The notes: a model not told the origin generated them from the sequence alone. Positions 39,680 to 51,351 are shown, counted from the stretch's first letter. The stretch is DNA of 64,000 bases from Pleurocapsaceae cyanobacterium CSU_1_1 (GCA_012034765.1 JAAUOU010000004.1:1-64000), one strand, 5' to 3'. Made by a program: numbers and translations.

Positions 39680-42600
39680 ATGCCTGCTGCGCAATTATAT
39701 ATTCAACAAGCCTTATTGTATTTTGAACAACAGCAATGGTCAGAAAGTATTGCTGCTTGTCAGGAAGCATTAAGAGTTCAGCCTAAAATGGCAATGGCGT
39801 ATAAGATTTGGGGAAACTGTCTCCAATGTTCAGGCAAAAGCGCTGAAGCAATTGGCATTTATGCCAAAGCTCTTGAAGCTAAAGCAGACATGGCAGAGAT
39901 TTACTGCAACTTAGGCAGTATTTTCGCCAGACAAAGAAAATGGCAGCTAGCAATCGAGCATTATCAAAAATCCAGCACAATTAATCCAGATTTTGCGCTC
40001 CCATATCGCAACTTGGCTAGAGTCTGGAATGAACTAGGAGAAGATCATAAGTCGGTTGAGTGTTTTTTTAAGGCGATCGCCGTCCAGCCGAATATGCTAT
40101 CACCACAAAACCACTTCAATTTAGCTAATAACCTGCTGGCGGAAGGAAATCGAGACAAGGCGATCGCCTGCTATAAAAGTTGTCTTGATCTCGATCCCAA
40201 TTTCCTTAACGCTTATGCAAGATTGGCGGATGCTTTGGAACAAGATGGTCAGACGGAACTTGCTTTGTCTTATTATCAAAAGCTAGCTCGACTACAAACA
40301 GAACCTAATCTACCCCCGGCTCAATCAAAATCTTGGCAGCAAATTAGCGCTCTGCTTAACCCTGATGCGACAAAAGCCTCTAATACCCCGTCTCAATCAG
40401 TAATGAGTAGACTACCTGGGAATAAGGCAAGTCAGAACCTACCTCAACTACAGCCAGCCAAAACCACCATAGAAGATAAGATCAAACTCTATCTTCAAGC
40501 AGCAGCTCAACAGCCTAATTCGGCATCGATTCTGTTTGAGTTGGGTCAATTATATTTCGCGCAGCAGCAGTGGCAAAAAGCAATTGCTTGTTACCAGAAA
40601 GCAACCAAACTTGCCCCCCAAGAAGCTCATTACTACGTTCATTTAGGTAAAGCCTGGTCAAAAGTCAATAATCATGACCAAGCTAATTTAGCCTACTATC
40701 AAGGCTTCAGCCTCAAACCCCAGGAAGCCTCAGCGAAGAATCACTATTTATTAGGAGATAAGTTACTCCAGCACAATAGAGTAGAAGAAGCGATCGCCTG
40801 TTATCGTCGAGCTATAAGTATTAAGTCCGATTTTATTGAGGCTTATTGGCAGTTAGGAGAAGTTTTACTGGGAATTAGCAACTATCAAGAAGCAGAGGCT
40901 TGTTGTCGCCAAGGGTTAAAAGTAAATCCGCATCAGGCTCGTAGTTATTTCTTATTAGGCAAAGTTTTCTACCAACAGCAGCAATGGCAATCTGCTTTGA
41001 CTTGTTATCAAAAAGCAGTCGAGTTTGAGCCAAATAATGCAGACATACAGCACAATTTAGGTGAAGTTTTCACCCGTGAACAAGAATGGGATAAAGCTGT
41101 CCAGGCTTATCGCCAAGCGATCGCTATTCGACCTAATTATTCTTGGTCACACAATAATTTAGGGGATGCCTTACTCAAGCTCCAGCAATGGCAGTCAGCT
41201 ACCGATAGTTACCGCCAAGCAATTCAGCTCAAGCCTGATTTTGTTTGGTCACATTACAATTTAGGGGAAGCTCTAGCCAAATTAGAACAGTGGGACGAAG
41301 CAGCCAAAGCATATCAAACCGCCCAAAAACTCGATCCCAATTTACCTGAGCCGCGTCAGAAAATCGGCGAGGTGTTACATCAGCGTACTAAAAGCTCCCA
41401 ACAAGAAGCTCTTGCCTTTTCCTTAGAGCAAATTGCTCAAGATCCAGATAACACTGAACTTTATCATCAAGCAATATCCTTAGATAAACAAAACCATCGA
41501 CTATATCTGGGTTTAGGCAAAGCGCTGTTTAAACAAAATAAATTAGATGAGGCGATCGTCATCTATCAAGTAGGGTTAGAATTACAACCCCGCAGTCTTG
41601 ATTTGGCAATGGGTTTTAGTGAGGTACTAAGAGCAAAAAATCCTGAATTAGATTCTCAAGATGTAGTTGCCAGGATTGTCAGAGGAGAAAAAACTGCCGC
41701 GTTTTTATCTAAAGTAGCCGTAACCCAGTCTAAAGAAACAGGGAAACATAAGCATTTACTGGAGTTCCCTTGTCACGATTCTCCCCAGGTTTCAATTATT
41801 ATTCCTGTCTATAATCAGATTGACTACACCTTTAAATGTCTGTGTTCGATTGCCGAGCAGATTAGCTCCGAACTAGCTTTCGAGGTGATTGTGATTAATG
41901 ATTGCTCTACCGATCAGACAGTGACAATTTTAGAGCAGATCAAAGGCTTAAAGCGCATTGACAATTCAGAAAACTTAGGTTTTATTCATAGTTGCAATCA
42001 AGGTATTGCGGCAGCCAAAGGAGAGTATGTTTATTTTCTCAATAACGATACTGAACTACGACCTGAAGCACTCGAACAACTGCTATTAGTCTGTGAGCAA
42101 GATCCTCAAGTAGGGGCAGTCGGCTCGAAGCTAATTTATCCAGATGGTAGTTTGCAAGAAGCAGGGGGTATTATTTGGCAGGATGCTTCAGGCTGGAATT
42201 ATGGTAGAAATGAGAATGCTTGTGATCCTCAGTATAATTATCTGCGTTCTGTAGATTACTGTTCTGCTGCTAGTTTACTGGTCAGAAAATCGGTGCTAAC
42301 CGCTTTAAATGGTCTAGAAACTAATCTTGCCCCTGCCTATTACGAAGATACCGATCTTTGTTTTGCGATTCGACACCAACTAGGGTTAAAAGTGATCTAC
42401 CAGCCCAAATCCGTAGTTGTCCATCATGAAGGTATAAGTTGCGGTACTGAATTGACTAAGGGCATCAAACTTTATCAGTCAGTAAATATGACTAAATTTA
42501 GGCAAAAATGGGCAGCCGAACTAGAAAAGTATCCTGTAAATCAAGGTCAAATTGGGGTAAAAACTGCCAGCAGAAGACATCTAGGCAAGAAAACTATTTT

Positions 42601-43696
42601 AGTTATAGATATCTATGCCCCCTGTTATGACAAAGAATCAGGAGCGCGTCGTCTTTGGCAGTTAATGCAAATATTTAAGCAGCTCGATCTCCATGTTATT
42701 TTTGTGCCAGATAACGGTGCCAAAGACCAACCCTATGTAGGAATGCTCCAGGATTTAGCCATTGAAGTAGTCTATACAGAGTCAGGATATGGCACGACAA
42801 TTGAACAACAATTAGAAGAATTGCTTCCTCTAGTGGATATTGCTTGGGTATGTCGTCCTCAGTTATATGAGAAATATGCACCGTTAATTCGTCAACATGA
42901 CCAGATTAAGCTAATTTACGATACTGTAGATCTGCATTATCTGAGAATGCAAAGATCTGTAAAGGTAGGGGAACAAAGCATTGACAAAATGCGTTCATGG
43001 ATACGAATGCAGTCAAGAGAATTAAAGGCTGCCCATGATGCAGATTTGACCATTACAGTAACTGCCACAGAACAAGAAATCTTACAACAGCAACAAATTA
43101 ATAATTTAGCAGTAATTCCCAATATACATGTTCCCTATTCAGGAGAGCAACCCAGTTTCGCTCAACGTCAGGGGTTACTCTTTATTGGCAGTTATAACCA
43201 TCCCCCGAATATTGATGCGGTGCGTTGGTTGTGTCAGGAAATTATGCCCATAGTATGGTCACAACTACCAGAATTAACCCTTACTCTTTTGGGTAGCAAT
43301 GTTACAGAGGAAGTTCAGGCTTTAGGTAAGAATGAACGTATTTCTGTACCTGGTTATCTTGCTGAGGTGACTCCCTATTTTCTCAATCATCGTCTATTTG
43401 TTGCTCCTTTAAGATATGGTGCGGGCATGAAAGGTAAGCTTGGTCAGAGTTTAGAGTATGGCTTGCCCATAGTTGCAACAACCATGGGGATAGAAGGCAT
43501 GAATTTGATTCACGAGCAAAATGTTTTGGAAGCCAATGAATCCCAGGAATTTGCCCAACAAATAATTAGATTATATAGAGATGAAGAATTATGGCATAAA
43601 TTAGCAGCTAATAGTGCAAGTGCGATCGCACCTTTTACTCCTAATGTAATCAAACAAGAATTAGGTCAAATGCTTGATAATTTTTATTTAGAATAA
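39680..43696 (+). CDS. TPR - GT2 - GT4 fusion glycosyltransferase
   Basis: 1338 residues in three parts. Residues 1-650 are TPR repeats, paralogous to the protein at 3138. Residues about 703-960 form a GT2 (GT-A) domain: [20 protein letters not shown], a DxD-like [15 protein letters not shown] and the [10 protein letters not shown] acceptor-site motif. Residues about 970-1338 form a GT-B domain ending in a glycosyl transferases group 1 lobe ([19 protein letters not shown], and [19 protein letters not shown] as nucleotide-sugar site). Such fusions build cell-surface glycans or decorate proteins. The ATG at 39680 has a GAAGGA directly abutting it, too close for a normal start, and coding sequence probably extends upstream. 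Confidence 0.85.
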   Translation: MPAAQLYIQQALLYFEQQQWSESIAACQEALRVQPKMAMAYKIWGNCLQCSGKSAEAIGIYAKALEAKADMAEIYCNLGSIFARQRKWQLAIEHYQKSSTINPDFALPYRNLARVWNELGEDHKSVECFFKAIAVQPNMLSPQNHFNLANNLLAEGNRDKAIACYKSCLDLDPNFLNAYARLADALEQDGQTELALSYYQKLARLQTEPNLPPAQSKSWQQISALLNPDATKASNTPSQSVMSRLPGNKASQNLPQLQPAKTTIEDKIKLYLQAAAQQPNSASILFELGQLYFAQQQWQKAIACYQKATKLAPQEAHYYVHLGKAWSKVNNHDQANLAYYQGFSLKPQEASAKNHYLLGDKLLQHNRVEEAIACYRRAISIKSDFIEAYWQLGEVLLGISNYQEAEACCRQGLKVNPHQARSYFLLGKVFYQQQQWQSALTCYQKAVEFEPNNADIQHNLGEVFTREQEWDKAVQAYRQAIAIRPNYSWSHNNLGDALLKLQQWQSATDSYRQAIQLKPDFVWSHYNLGEALAKLEQWDEAAKAYQTAQKLDPNLPEPRQKIGEVLHQRTKSSQQEALAFSLEQIAQDPDNTELYHQAISLDKQNHRLYLGLGKALFKQNKLDEAIVIYQVGLELQPRSLDLAMGFSEVLRAKNPELDSQDVVARIVRGEKTAAFLSKVAVTQSKETGKHKHLLEFPCHDSPQVSIIIPVYNQIDYTFKCLCSIAEQISSELAFEVIVINDCSTDQTVTILEQIKGLKRIDNSENLGFIHSCNQGIAAAKGEYVYFLNNDTELRPEALEQLLLVCEQDPQVGAVGSKLIYPDGSLQEAGGIIWQDASGWNYGRNENACDPQYNYLRSVDYCSAASLLVRKSVLTALNGLETNLAPAYYEDTDLCFAIRHQLGLKVIYQPKSVVVHHEGISCGTELTKGIKLYQSVNMTKFRQKWAAELEKYPVNQGQIGVKTASRRHLGKKTILVIDIYAPCYDKESGARRLWQLMQIFKQLDLHVIFVPDNGAKDQPYVGMLQDLAIEVVYTESGYGTTIEQQLEELLPLVDIAWVCRPQLYEKYAPLIRQHDQIKLIYDTVDLHYLRMQRSVKVGEQSIDKMRSWIRMQSRELKAAHDADLTITVTATEQEILQQQQINNLAVIPNIHVPYSGEQPSFAQRQGLLFIGSYNHPPNIDAVRWLCQEIMPIVWSQLPELTLTLLGSNVTEEVQALGKNERISVPGYLAEVTPYFLNHRLFVAPLRYGAGMKGKLGQSLEYGLPIVATTMGIEGMNLIHEQNVLEANESQEFAQQIIRLYRDEELWHKLAANSASAIAPFTPNVIKQELGQMLDNFYLE

Positions 43697-43973
43697 TAAA
43701 AAGTGAGTAAATTATATTTTCTAGGTAAATTTACATAAAAATAGTTGTATTTTTAATAAATTTACGACAAAAGCAAAAACAAACAAAATAATTGACATCA
43801 TCTTATTTTGAGATATGATCATGTCATCTAAAAAGAATTTTCTGAGATTTACTTGAAGCTTACTCATAAATTATTTTTGAGATAACAAATAGCAAATATT
43901 TGTACATTTAGGAACTGCACAATATCAATCCTAAGTATTTTACTGAAAATTATATTAAATCTTAAGTTATTTT

Positions 43974-46900
43974 TTGAAGTTCAATATGACATTTCTGAAG
44001 TATCAAAAGAATGAAAAACAAATAGAAGATTTTTCTTCTATTGAATGGTTAACTACTCAAGCCGTTGCCAAGCATAAAGAAGGTAAGTTAGAAGAAGCGA
44101 TCGCTTTTTATTTAGAGGCGATTGAATTAGAACCACAGCAAGCTGCTTGGTTATATGGAAATGTAATTACTTTATTTTCCCAAGAAAAATGTTTTGAGAA
44201 AGGATTGGAGTTAGGAGAAAAAGCTTTAAATATTTACCCAAAATCTGATGAAGTTTATCGTGCTTTAGGTAATTTGTTGCGATCTCAAGGAGACATAGAA
44301 AATAGTGTAAACAAATTTTTTAAAGCAATAGAATTAAAAGCGGAACAACCAGAATGGGTATATTGTCATTTGATAGATCATCTTATCAAAATAGATATTT
44401 CTCTGGCACTGAAAATTGGCTTTGCAGGAGTTAAATTATATCCTAAAAGTGAATGGATTAATTATCATCTAGGAGAAGTTTTAACTCTACAAAAAAGCTG
44501 GAAAAAAGCAATATTTTATTATAGAAACGCCTCTGAGTTATCATCATGTCTACCTCAGATACAAAATAAACTTAATCATGCATCTCAACAGTTAGCAAGA
44601 GACAAAAGAATTAAAAGTATTTCTGATAGCTTATCTAAGCTATCAGAAGGGAAAATTCAAGAAGAATCAAACAGTTTTTTAATTGATATATTCCTTTTTC
44701 CTGATTATAGAAAAACTAACTCATATCAAAGTTTACTTTATTCTCATTGTAAAGATAATATTTCAGTGTATTCAGGAGATATCATTAAAGCTTATGAACA
44801 CCTAAGAGAAAATGAAAATAAAGTCGTTTTTCATTTGCATTGGACTGCTCCAATTTTAGCAAAAGCAGCTAGCCATGAAGAAGCTGAAGTTTTAAAAAAT
44901 AATTTTATAGATAAGCTTATTAATTTTGTTTATGATGGGGGTTATATTATTTGGACAATTCATAATACATTACCTCATCATTGTCAATTTGTAGAGCAAG
45001 AAATAGCACTAAGAAATTTAGTTTGTTCCATCGCACATAAAATTCATATTCACTCAGAAAAATCAATTACAGAAATTACGGAAGTTTTTCATATTCCTCT
45101 GCATAAAATTCATGTGATACATCATGGTAATTACGTGGAGGAAAATCAAAATTATGTACCTCGCACTTTAGCAAGAAAAAGATTTAATTTTTCATCCGAA
45201 AACATAGTTTATCTATTTTTAGGTCAAATAAGACCATACAAAGGAATAGATGAACTATTTTCCGCATTTACAAAGCTTCAAAAAAAATATTCTCAAGTTT
45301 ATTTATTAATTGCAGGTAATCCAGTATTTCCAATAAACAAAGGCTCAATATCAAATCGTAGTAAATTATTTCCAAACATAACTGTAATTGAAAAGCATTT
45401 AGATGAGACAGAGTTGCAATGGTTTTTCAACGCAGCTGATATTGTAGTCTTACCTTATACAAAAATCTTGACCTCTGGTTCTGTCCTTAATGCTCTATCT
45501 TTCAATCGTCCTGTAATTGCTCCGCAAGTAGGAATGATCGAAGAAATAATAGAAGATGGTTACAATGGATTTTTGTATAAATTAAATTCAGTTTCAGGTC
45601 TATATGATGCGATGGAAAAAGCAATATTTATAGGAGAGAATGGTAGAGAAAAGCTATTTAAAAACTCTTTTGAAAGTGTCAAAAATTTTACCTGGGAAGA
45701 AGCTAGCCAAAAATTACTATCAGGACTATCCACTATAATCAAATATGTAGATATTTCCATTGAAACAAGATCTGTAAAATGTAAAATATGGAATCCATTA
45801 GAACAAATATTTAAATCAACAAAAGTAGCGATTATAATTTTAAACTATTGCTGTATTGAAGATACTATTAAATTAGTTAAATCGATCGAAAAATCTGATT
45901 TTAGTGATTTTAATATTATTATTGTAGACAATAATTCTCCCAATTTAAGTTTTAATAATTTAATTGATAATTTTAAGAAATACACCATTATTAGAACTCC
46001 TGATAATTTAGGATATGCTGGAGGGAATAATGTTGCTATTAAATATATAGAGAATAAGCAATTTGACTATACTTGGATACTCAACCCTGATACTACAGTA
46101 GAGCCAAGTTCTTTAGGTGAATTAGTAAATGCGGCAACGGTACATAAAGATATTAGTGTTTTTGGCTCATTAATTTGCTGGGGACAGAGACCGAGTAAAA
46201 TATGGTTTGCTGGAGGTCAAGTTCAAGAAAAAACAAAAGGAATACATATTTCTCATATGTACAACGGTCAAGATATAGAGTTTATTCCTGAATTCGTTTA
46301 TGAAGTTGATTATGTAACTGGAGCAAGTATTTTTTGTTCCAGTCAAATATTTCAAGAAGTAGGGTTGATTCCTGAACAATACTTCTTGTATTTTGAAGAA
46401 ACTGATTGGTGTTTGAAGGCAAGAAAAAAAGGGCATAAAATAGCAGTAGTTCCTTCTTGTAAAATCTATCATTATAAACGCTCTCAAATAGGAGTTTTGC
46501 CCCAAAAATATTATTTTTATTATTATATTAGAGGCTCAATTCTTTTTATGCTCAAGTATTTTTCTCAAAAAGAAGACCTGGTTAAAAATAGCATTTATGA
46601 TAATTTTATTAATCCTTGGCTAGATAAAATTGAAAATAAAGCTCCTCAGCAATTAGGTTATTTTCGAGCTTTAGCAGAGAAAGCTGTAGAACACGGACTA
46701 TCTCAAGTCACAGGAAAAGTTAATTTATTAAGAATATTTTCTGATAATTATTTTACTTCACAATTGGTAGACATACTGGAAGGTTCTTTAGAAGTAGTTA
46801 ACCAAAAAGAAATTAGTGGTTGGATTATGAATAAATCTCAACTAATGGAAAACATGGAAGTAAAAATATTTATAGATAAAAAAGAATATTGTACTGTAGT

Positions 46901-48275
46901 AGCAAATGACTATAAAGAAGAACTAAAATACCAAGGCTATGGAACTGGTAACTACGGATTTAAAATAACTTTACCTAATTATTTACACGATCAAAAAAAG
47001 CATAGTATAGAAGCTTTTGTTGAAAATTATAAATTACCATGTAAACCTAATAATATTGTCTGTTTTGACTTTTTAAATTCTGTTTATAAAGGTCGAATTG
47101 ACGGGATTGAAGATCTTCAAGTAAAAGGCTGGGCATTAGATATTAATAATTTAGAACGTATATTAGATATACAGATTTTAGACGGAGATAACGTTATCGC
47201 TGAAACTCAGTCTAATATTTTACGTCCTGATTTAGTTAAAGTAGGTTTAAATACTTCAATTGGAGGATTTAATATTTCTATACCTATTAAATATTGTGAT
47301 GGAAATAAACACAGTTTAAGCCTAAGAATTGTAGAAACTCAAGAAATAATATCAACTAGAAGTGTATTAATGTCTACTGACAAATATCACAAAATTGCAG
47401 CAACCTCAATGGACGATTTTTGGCAATGGATGTATCACTATAGAACAATTTCGATGATTCATGAAGAAAACCGTAATTCTATTTATATTCAAAATATTGA
47501 AAAAAACAAAGAAAAGTTGATTAAAAAATATAATAATAAGTCACAAGATTATTTGGTTTCAATTATTATGCCTGCTTATAATAGATCAAATACTATAATT
47601 GATGCAATTAGCTCAGTAAAAGCACAAAAATATACTAATTGGGAATTATTAATTGTTGATGATGGCAGCGAAGATAATACAGTTGAAGTCGTTAAACAAT
47701 TTATACATCGACATAAAGAAGACAGAATTAAATTAATAGAAATAAAAGACAATGTTGGTGTTTCTCAAGCCAGAAATAAAGCGTTAAAAAAATCTAAAGG
47801 TGAAATAATTGCCTACTTAGATTCTGATAATTCCTGGGATTCAAATTTCTTACTTATTATGGTTAATTCTTTAGTAGAAAATACATGGGTAAAAATTGCT
47901 TATTGCGGTGACAAAATTTGGCAATATTATTCTGGCAATACTACCCTTCAGTCTAAGCTAGAGTTAGTATCTATACGCTTGGGACCTTTTAATAAATCTT
48001 TAATAGAAAATAGAAATTATATTGACTTGAACGTATTTATTCATTGGAAAAAAATTTATGAACAATTAGGTGGATTTCGCGAAGATATGCGCAGATTAGT
48101 TGATTGGGAATTAATAGTACGCTATACAGATTTTGCAGCTCCAAAATTTGTTCCAGCTTTTCTTGTGGATTATTATATGGGTCGGTGTAGTAATCAAATT
48201 ACTAAAACGGAGGATTATGTGGAAAATTTGCTTAAATTTCAAGAAACATTAGAAAAATTAGGTAATTTAAGATAG
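43974..48275 (+). CDS. TPR - GT4 - GT2 - beta-sandwich - GT2 multidomain glycosyltransferase
   Basis: 1433 residues. TPR units span about 25-200. A GT-B type GT4 domain spans about 235-600 (VYLFLGQIRPYKGIDELFSA, and TSGSVLNALSFNRPVIAP with the E of GMIEE). A first GT2 domain spans about 615-880 (VAIIILNYCCIEDTIKLV, ILNPDTTVEP, FEETDWCLKARKKG). Two tandem 75-100-residue beta domains starting at about 935 and 1039 share the 'G-x-L/I-x-GW' pattern (ISGWIMN, VKGWALD) known from bacterial glycosyltransferases. A second GT2 domain spans about 1190-1430 (VSIIMPAYNRSNTIIDAISS, AYLDSDNSWDSN). Three catalytic domains suggest assembly of a defined oligosaccharide. The gene is very AT-rich with a single HIP1 octamer near its start. 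Confidence 0.88.
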   Translation: MKFNMTFLKYQKNEKQIEDFSSIEWLTTQAVAKHKEGKLEEAIAFYLEAIELEPQQAAWLYGNVITLFSQEKCFEKGLELGEKALNIYPKSDEVYRALGNLLRSQGDIENSVNKFFKAIELKAEQPEWVYCHLIDHLIKIDISLALKIGFAGVKLYPKSEWINYHLGEVLTLQKSWKKAIFYYRNASELSSCLPQIQNKLNHASQQLARDKRIKSISDSLSKLSEGKIQEESNSFLIDIFLFPDYRKTNSYQSLLYSHCKDNISVYSGDIIKAYEHLRENENKVVFHLHWTAPILAKAASHEEAEVLKNNFIDKLINFVYDGGYIIWTIHNTLPHHCQFVEQEIALRNLVCSIAHKIHIHSEKSITEITEVFHIPLHKIHVIHHGNYVEENQNYVPRTLARKRFNFSSENIVYLFLGQIRPYKGIDELFSAFTKLQKKYSQVYLLIAGNPVFPINKGSISNRSKLFPNITVIEKHLDETELQWFFNAADIVVLPYTKILTSGSVLNALSFNRPVIAPQVGMIEEIIEDGYNGFLYKLNSVSGLYDAMEKAIFIGENGREKLFKNSFESVKNFTWEEASQKLLSGLSTIIKYVDISIETRSVKCKIWNPLEQIFKSTKVAIIILNYCCIEDTIKLVKSIEKSDFSDFNIIIVDNNSPNLSFNNLIDNFKKYTIIRTPDNLGYAGGNNVAIKYIENKQFDYTWILNPDTTVEPSSLGELVNAATVHKDISVFGSLICWGQRPSKIWFAGGQVQEKTKGIHISHMYNGQDIEFIPEFVYEVDYVTGASIFCSSQIFQEVGLIPEQYFLYFEETDWCLKARKKGHKIAVVPSCKIYHYKRSQIGVLPQKYYFYYYIRGSILFMLKYFSQKEDLVKNSIYDNFINPWLDKIENKAPQQLGYFRALAEKAVEHGLSQVTGKVNLLRIFSDNYFTSQLVDILEGSLEVVNQKEISGWIMNKSQLMENMEVKIFIDKKEYCTVVANDYKEELKYQGYGTGNYGFKITLPNYLHDQKKHSIEAFVENYKLPCKPNNIVCFDFLNSVYKGRIDGIEDLQVKGWALDINNLERILDIQILDGDNVIAETQSNILRPDLVKVGLNTSIGGFNISIPIKYCDGNKHSLSLRIVETQEIISTRSVLMSTDKYHKIAATSMDDFWQWMYHYRTISMIHEENRNSIYIQNIEKNKEKLIKKYNNKSQDYLVSIIMPAYNRSNTIIDAISSVKAQKYTNWELLIVDDGSEDNTVEVVKQFIHRHKEDRIKLIEIKDNVGVSQARNKALKKSKGEIIAYLDSDNSWDSNFLLIMVNSLVENTWVKIAYCGDKIWQYYSGNTTLQSKLELVSIRLGPFNKSLIENRNYIDLNVFIHWKKIYEQLGGFREDMRRLVDWELIVRYTDFAAPKFVPAFLVDYYMGRCSNQITKTEDYVENLLKFQETLEKLGNLR

Positions 48276-48988
48276 TGTCCCATAAAAACTTACTAACATC
48301 CATTATTATTTCTGATATTGAAAGTAAGCTTAATTCTTTTGTTTTATGCTTGCAAGCCTTAATTACTAATACTGACTCTAAAAAAGCTCACATAATTATC
48401 TACTTGAGTGAAAGTAGCGGTATTAGTTTTTCTGATCTTGAAAAAAATCTAATTTTAGAATCTATTGTTGAAGTTCGCATATGTAACTTTACAAAATACT
48501 CACAAATTTTTGCTCATGCTATCAGTAATTCGTTACAGTCTTCAGCAGTTGTTTTACTCACTTCTCAAGCAATTGTTTCTCAAGGCTGGCTTGACGCCTT
48601 AAATGAAGCAGCTATGAGTAGAGACGATATTGCCATTGTTACTTCTAGAGATATTAGACATCGAAATGATCTATCGGCTTTAGAGTTAATTCCTTACGCT
48701 ACGAATAGATACGATATTGATGTGGCAATTTCTCCATCAGAAAATAATCTTTTAGATCCTGACTTTGATGAGAGTCAGTTATTAGTTAGATTATCTAAAT
48801 TTAAACTATTTTGTCTTTATTTTAAGAAAAACATCCTTGAATATGTGAATTGGCAAAATTTAGCAGATATGGATAATTTAGATTGGCAAAATGAAATCAT
48901 TGATGTTATCAATAAAATTGATGCTATGAAAATAGTTTATACTCCAAAATCAAAGGTATTTCATAAAAGCTATTTTCAACTTGGTTAA
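48275..48988 (+). CDS. GT2-like glycosyltransferase fragment or partner protein
   Basis: A 237-residue protein starting at a GTG that shares one base with the TAG stop of the preceding gene (TAGTG), which implies translational coupling. It has a GT-A-like half: LLTSIIISDIESKLNSFVLC, then SSAVVLLTSQAIVSQGWLDA and IAIVTSRDIRHRND. I do not see a clean DxD or the ED acceptor motif, so it may be an inactive GT2 domain acting with the giant enzyme before it. AT-rich and free of HIP1. Confidence 0.6.
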   Translation: MSHKNLLTSIIISDIESKLNSFVLCLQALITNTDSKKAHIIIYLSESSGISFSDLEKNLILESIVEVRICNFTKYSQIFAHAISNSLQSSAVVLLTSQAIVSQGWLDALNEAAMSRDDIAIVTSRDIRHRNDLSALELIPYATNRYDIDVAISPSENNLLDPDFDESQLLVRLSKFKLFCLYFKKNILEYVNWQNLADMDNLDWQNEIIDVINKIDAMKIVYTPKSKVFHKSYFQLG

Positions 48989-49024
48989 TTAAAAAGTCAT
49001 CACTGGACTAAGAACATTAAATAT

Positions 49025-49705
49025 ATGGCAGTCATTTCTCACAAATATAAGTTTATTTATACTCTTGCACCAAGAACAGCTAGTACAGCTACCGCAGATC
49101 ATTTGCTCAAAAAACTTTCTAGTCAATGGATCCTTAGCGACCATTTGTTAGATGAAGGAAAAAACATTAAGGTAGATAAAAAGCATTGCACATTTTCTAA
49201 CCTTATTGAACATGAGATTATTCAAAAAGATATTGTAAAAAAATATTTGACTTTTGTAACAGTTAGAAATCCCTTTGAATCACTATATTCAGCGTGGTAT
49301 AAAAAAAAATATACTTATACTAAGCTATTAAAAGATACCAATTCTTTTGTTTACAAAAAACCAGATTTCTTAAAAGATATGGTGTATATAAAAAACCATG
49401 ATTTTAGCGATTGGGTTGTTAAAAACTATGAGAAATTAGCTCAAGACGATATAGCAAGACATATTAATGGTACGTATCTTAATTACACAGATAGAGTGCT
49501 TAGATTTGAATATCTAAACGAAGATTTTGAGAAACTAATGCAAGATTATAATATTCCTTATCCTGGCAAAATTCCAGTTATTAATATAACAGAAGGTAAG
49601 CCTTCTGATTATAGAAAATTTTATACTACTAAAGCTCGTGAAATAATTCAAAAGACTTACTCGTTAGATTTAGAAAAATTTTCATATGATTTTAATCAGG
49701 TGTAA
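49025..49705 (+). CDS. Sulfotransferase family protein
   Basis: A 226-residue protein with the PAPS-binding layout of carbohydrate sulfotransferases: the 5'-phosphosulfate loop as FIYTLAPRTASTATADHLL at the N-terminus, and the 3'-phosphate site as LTFVTVRNPFESLYSAWYKK at about residues 76-95. It would transfer sulfate from PAPS to a sugar hydroxyl. Between glycosyltransferase and methyltransferase genes, it suggests that the glycan made by this island is sulfated. A partial APS kinase gene (PAPS supply) lies at the end of the window. Confidence 0.8.
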   Translation: MAVISHKYKFIYTLAPRTASTATADHLLKKLSSQWILSDHLLDEGKNIKVDKKHCTFSNLIEHEIIQKDIVKKYLTFVTVRNPFESLYSAWYKKKYTYTKLLKDTNSFVYKKPDFLKDMVYIKNHDFSDWVVKNYEKLAQDDIARHINGTYLNYTDRVLRFEYLNEDFEKLMQDYNIPYPGKIPVINITEGKPSDYRKFYTTKAREIIQKTYSLDLEKFSYDFNQV

Positions 49706-49750
49706 GTAGAAAACCTAAATACAATAAGTTTCAAGGAGCAATTAGGGAAG

Positions 49751-50669
49751 ATGGAAGTCAACAGGAAATCTATTCAAAAGAAAATAGCTGACAAGTGGAC
49801 TACAAAAAGTCAAAACCCTCAGACAATCAAAAATAAATGGTGGAAAAGCAAACACATCATAAGAGCAATTAATATGAGAGTTGCTGGTTTACCACTTGAT
49901 GGTCAGTCAGCAGGCTTAGTTCAGAAAGCCAAAGAAATGGCAGGTACTTCGGTTCCTTTTTCTTTGGGTGTATCAGTGGGATGTGGTGCTGGGGACAAAG
50001 AAATGTCCCTGATTAGTCAAGGTCTTGTTGAAAAATTTATATTATATGAACTTTCTGAATATCGGGTCGAACTAGGTAGAAATTATGCGAAAAGTCAGGG
50101 TTTATCAGATAGAGTGACTTTTGTAGTAGGAGATGCATTTGAAATGTTGAAGCAAGATGAGTATTGTGACTTTATTCACTGGAATAATTCTTTACATCAT
50201 ATGTTGGATACGGAACAGGCAATAAAATGGAGCTATAAATTGCTGAAGAAAGGTGGAATGTTTTATATGGATGATTATGTCGGAAAGAATTATTTACAGT
50301 TTAACTTTAAAACATCAGAAATATGCACTCGAATCAGAAATATCCTACCAAAAATATTTAGTTGATGAGAATCAACCAGGAAAGTTGCTACCAATAGAAG
50401 TAAGACCCCAAAGTCAATCTAAGGTTAGCCAACGTGATCCTTCAGAGGCAGCAGATTCTGAAAATATTCTTCCCTCATTGTTGAAATATTTTACAGATGC
50501 ACAGATAACTAATACAGGGGGGGCGGTCTACAACACAATACTAGCCGATATGCTTACTAATATCGACAAGCATTCTGAAATATTTGTTCTGGATTTGTTG
50601 ATGATTATTGATGAATTGTTGGCTGAATTAGGTGAGAATCAATACGCTACAGCTATAGCTATTAAATAA
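49751..50669 (+). CDS. Class I SAM-dependent methyltransferase of the glycan island (split by a frameshift)
   Basis: Motif I is SLGVSVGCGAGDKEMSLISQ, followed by the acidic YELSEYRVELGRNYAKSQG, DFIHWNNSLHHMLDTEQAI and LLKKGGMFYMDDYVG. The first frame runs out after RNILPKIFS at a TGA. One A too many in A5 50350-50354 is the cause; its removal joins RNILPKYLVDENQPGKLLPI with a C-terminal region containing SQRDPSEAADSENILP and TGGAVYNTILADML. About 305 residues when joined. It probably methylates a sugar or a lipid-linked intermediate (inference from neighbours). Confidence 0.78.
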
Positions 50670-50695
50670 TTTGTATAAAAATCAAGTAATGTTTC

Positions 50696-51351
50696 ATGGA
50701 AGATCTTAATATGTCGGTATGTAATATTTGTGGGGGAAATGAATTTATATCTGGACCTGGGGGAAGGTTGAGCTTAACAGGAAAACCTCCAAAATGTAAA
50801 GGTTGTTCCTCATTAGAGCGACATAGATGCTTAAGAGAAATATATCTCCAGTTAAATAACTTTATGCCTTTCAAAAAAATGTCTGCTCTACAAATTTCTA
50901 AAGATCGGGCAATAGATCCAGAATGGTTTGCTTCTCATGAATTATCTATTTACGGTGGTGATAACTCTATAGATATCCAAAACATAGGTAGACAAGATAA
51001 TAGATATGATGTAGTAATTTGCAATCATGTTTTAGAGCATATTGAAAATGACTATTTAGCATTAAAAGAGTTAATGCGAGTGTCATCAGATAGTGGTTTT
51101 TTCAACTAGCAGTACCAGATCCCTGTTACTTAAAGAAAACGCAAGACTGGGGATATCCAGATGAAAATAAACATGGTCATTACAGAATGTATGGCATAGA
51201 TATTGAGGAAAGATTTGAAAAGGTTTTTAGTTCGGAGGTTGAGAAAATAAAAGTATTTGTTGTAGATCCAGTAACTGGATTAAATGATTTATTCTTCTTC
51301 TTTACTCGTTCTCTAAAAGTTGCATCTTTAATTAAAGGAATTAGCGAATAG
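50696..51351 (+). CDS. Methyltransferase with N-terminal zinc-ribbon-like cysteines (split by a frameshift)
   Basis: The N-terminus has paired cysteines (VCNICGGNEF and KCKGCSSLERHR), as in zinc-ribbon methyltransferases of surface-polysaccharide loci. The Rossmann part contains YDVVICNHVLEHIENDYLAL. Translation ends in the first frame at TAG 51107-51109. One T too few in T6 51097-51102 explains it: the continuation reads FFQLAVPDPCYLKKTQDWGY and ends at TAG 51349-51351. The ATG at 50711 is an alternative start. It is the last gene of the AT-rich, HIP1-free glycan island. Confidence 0.75.
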
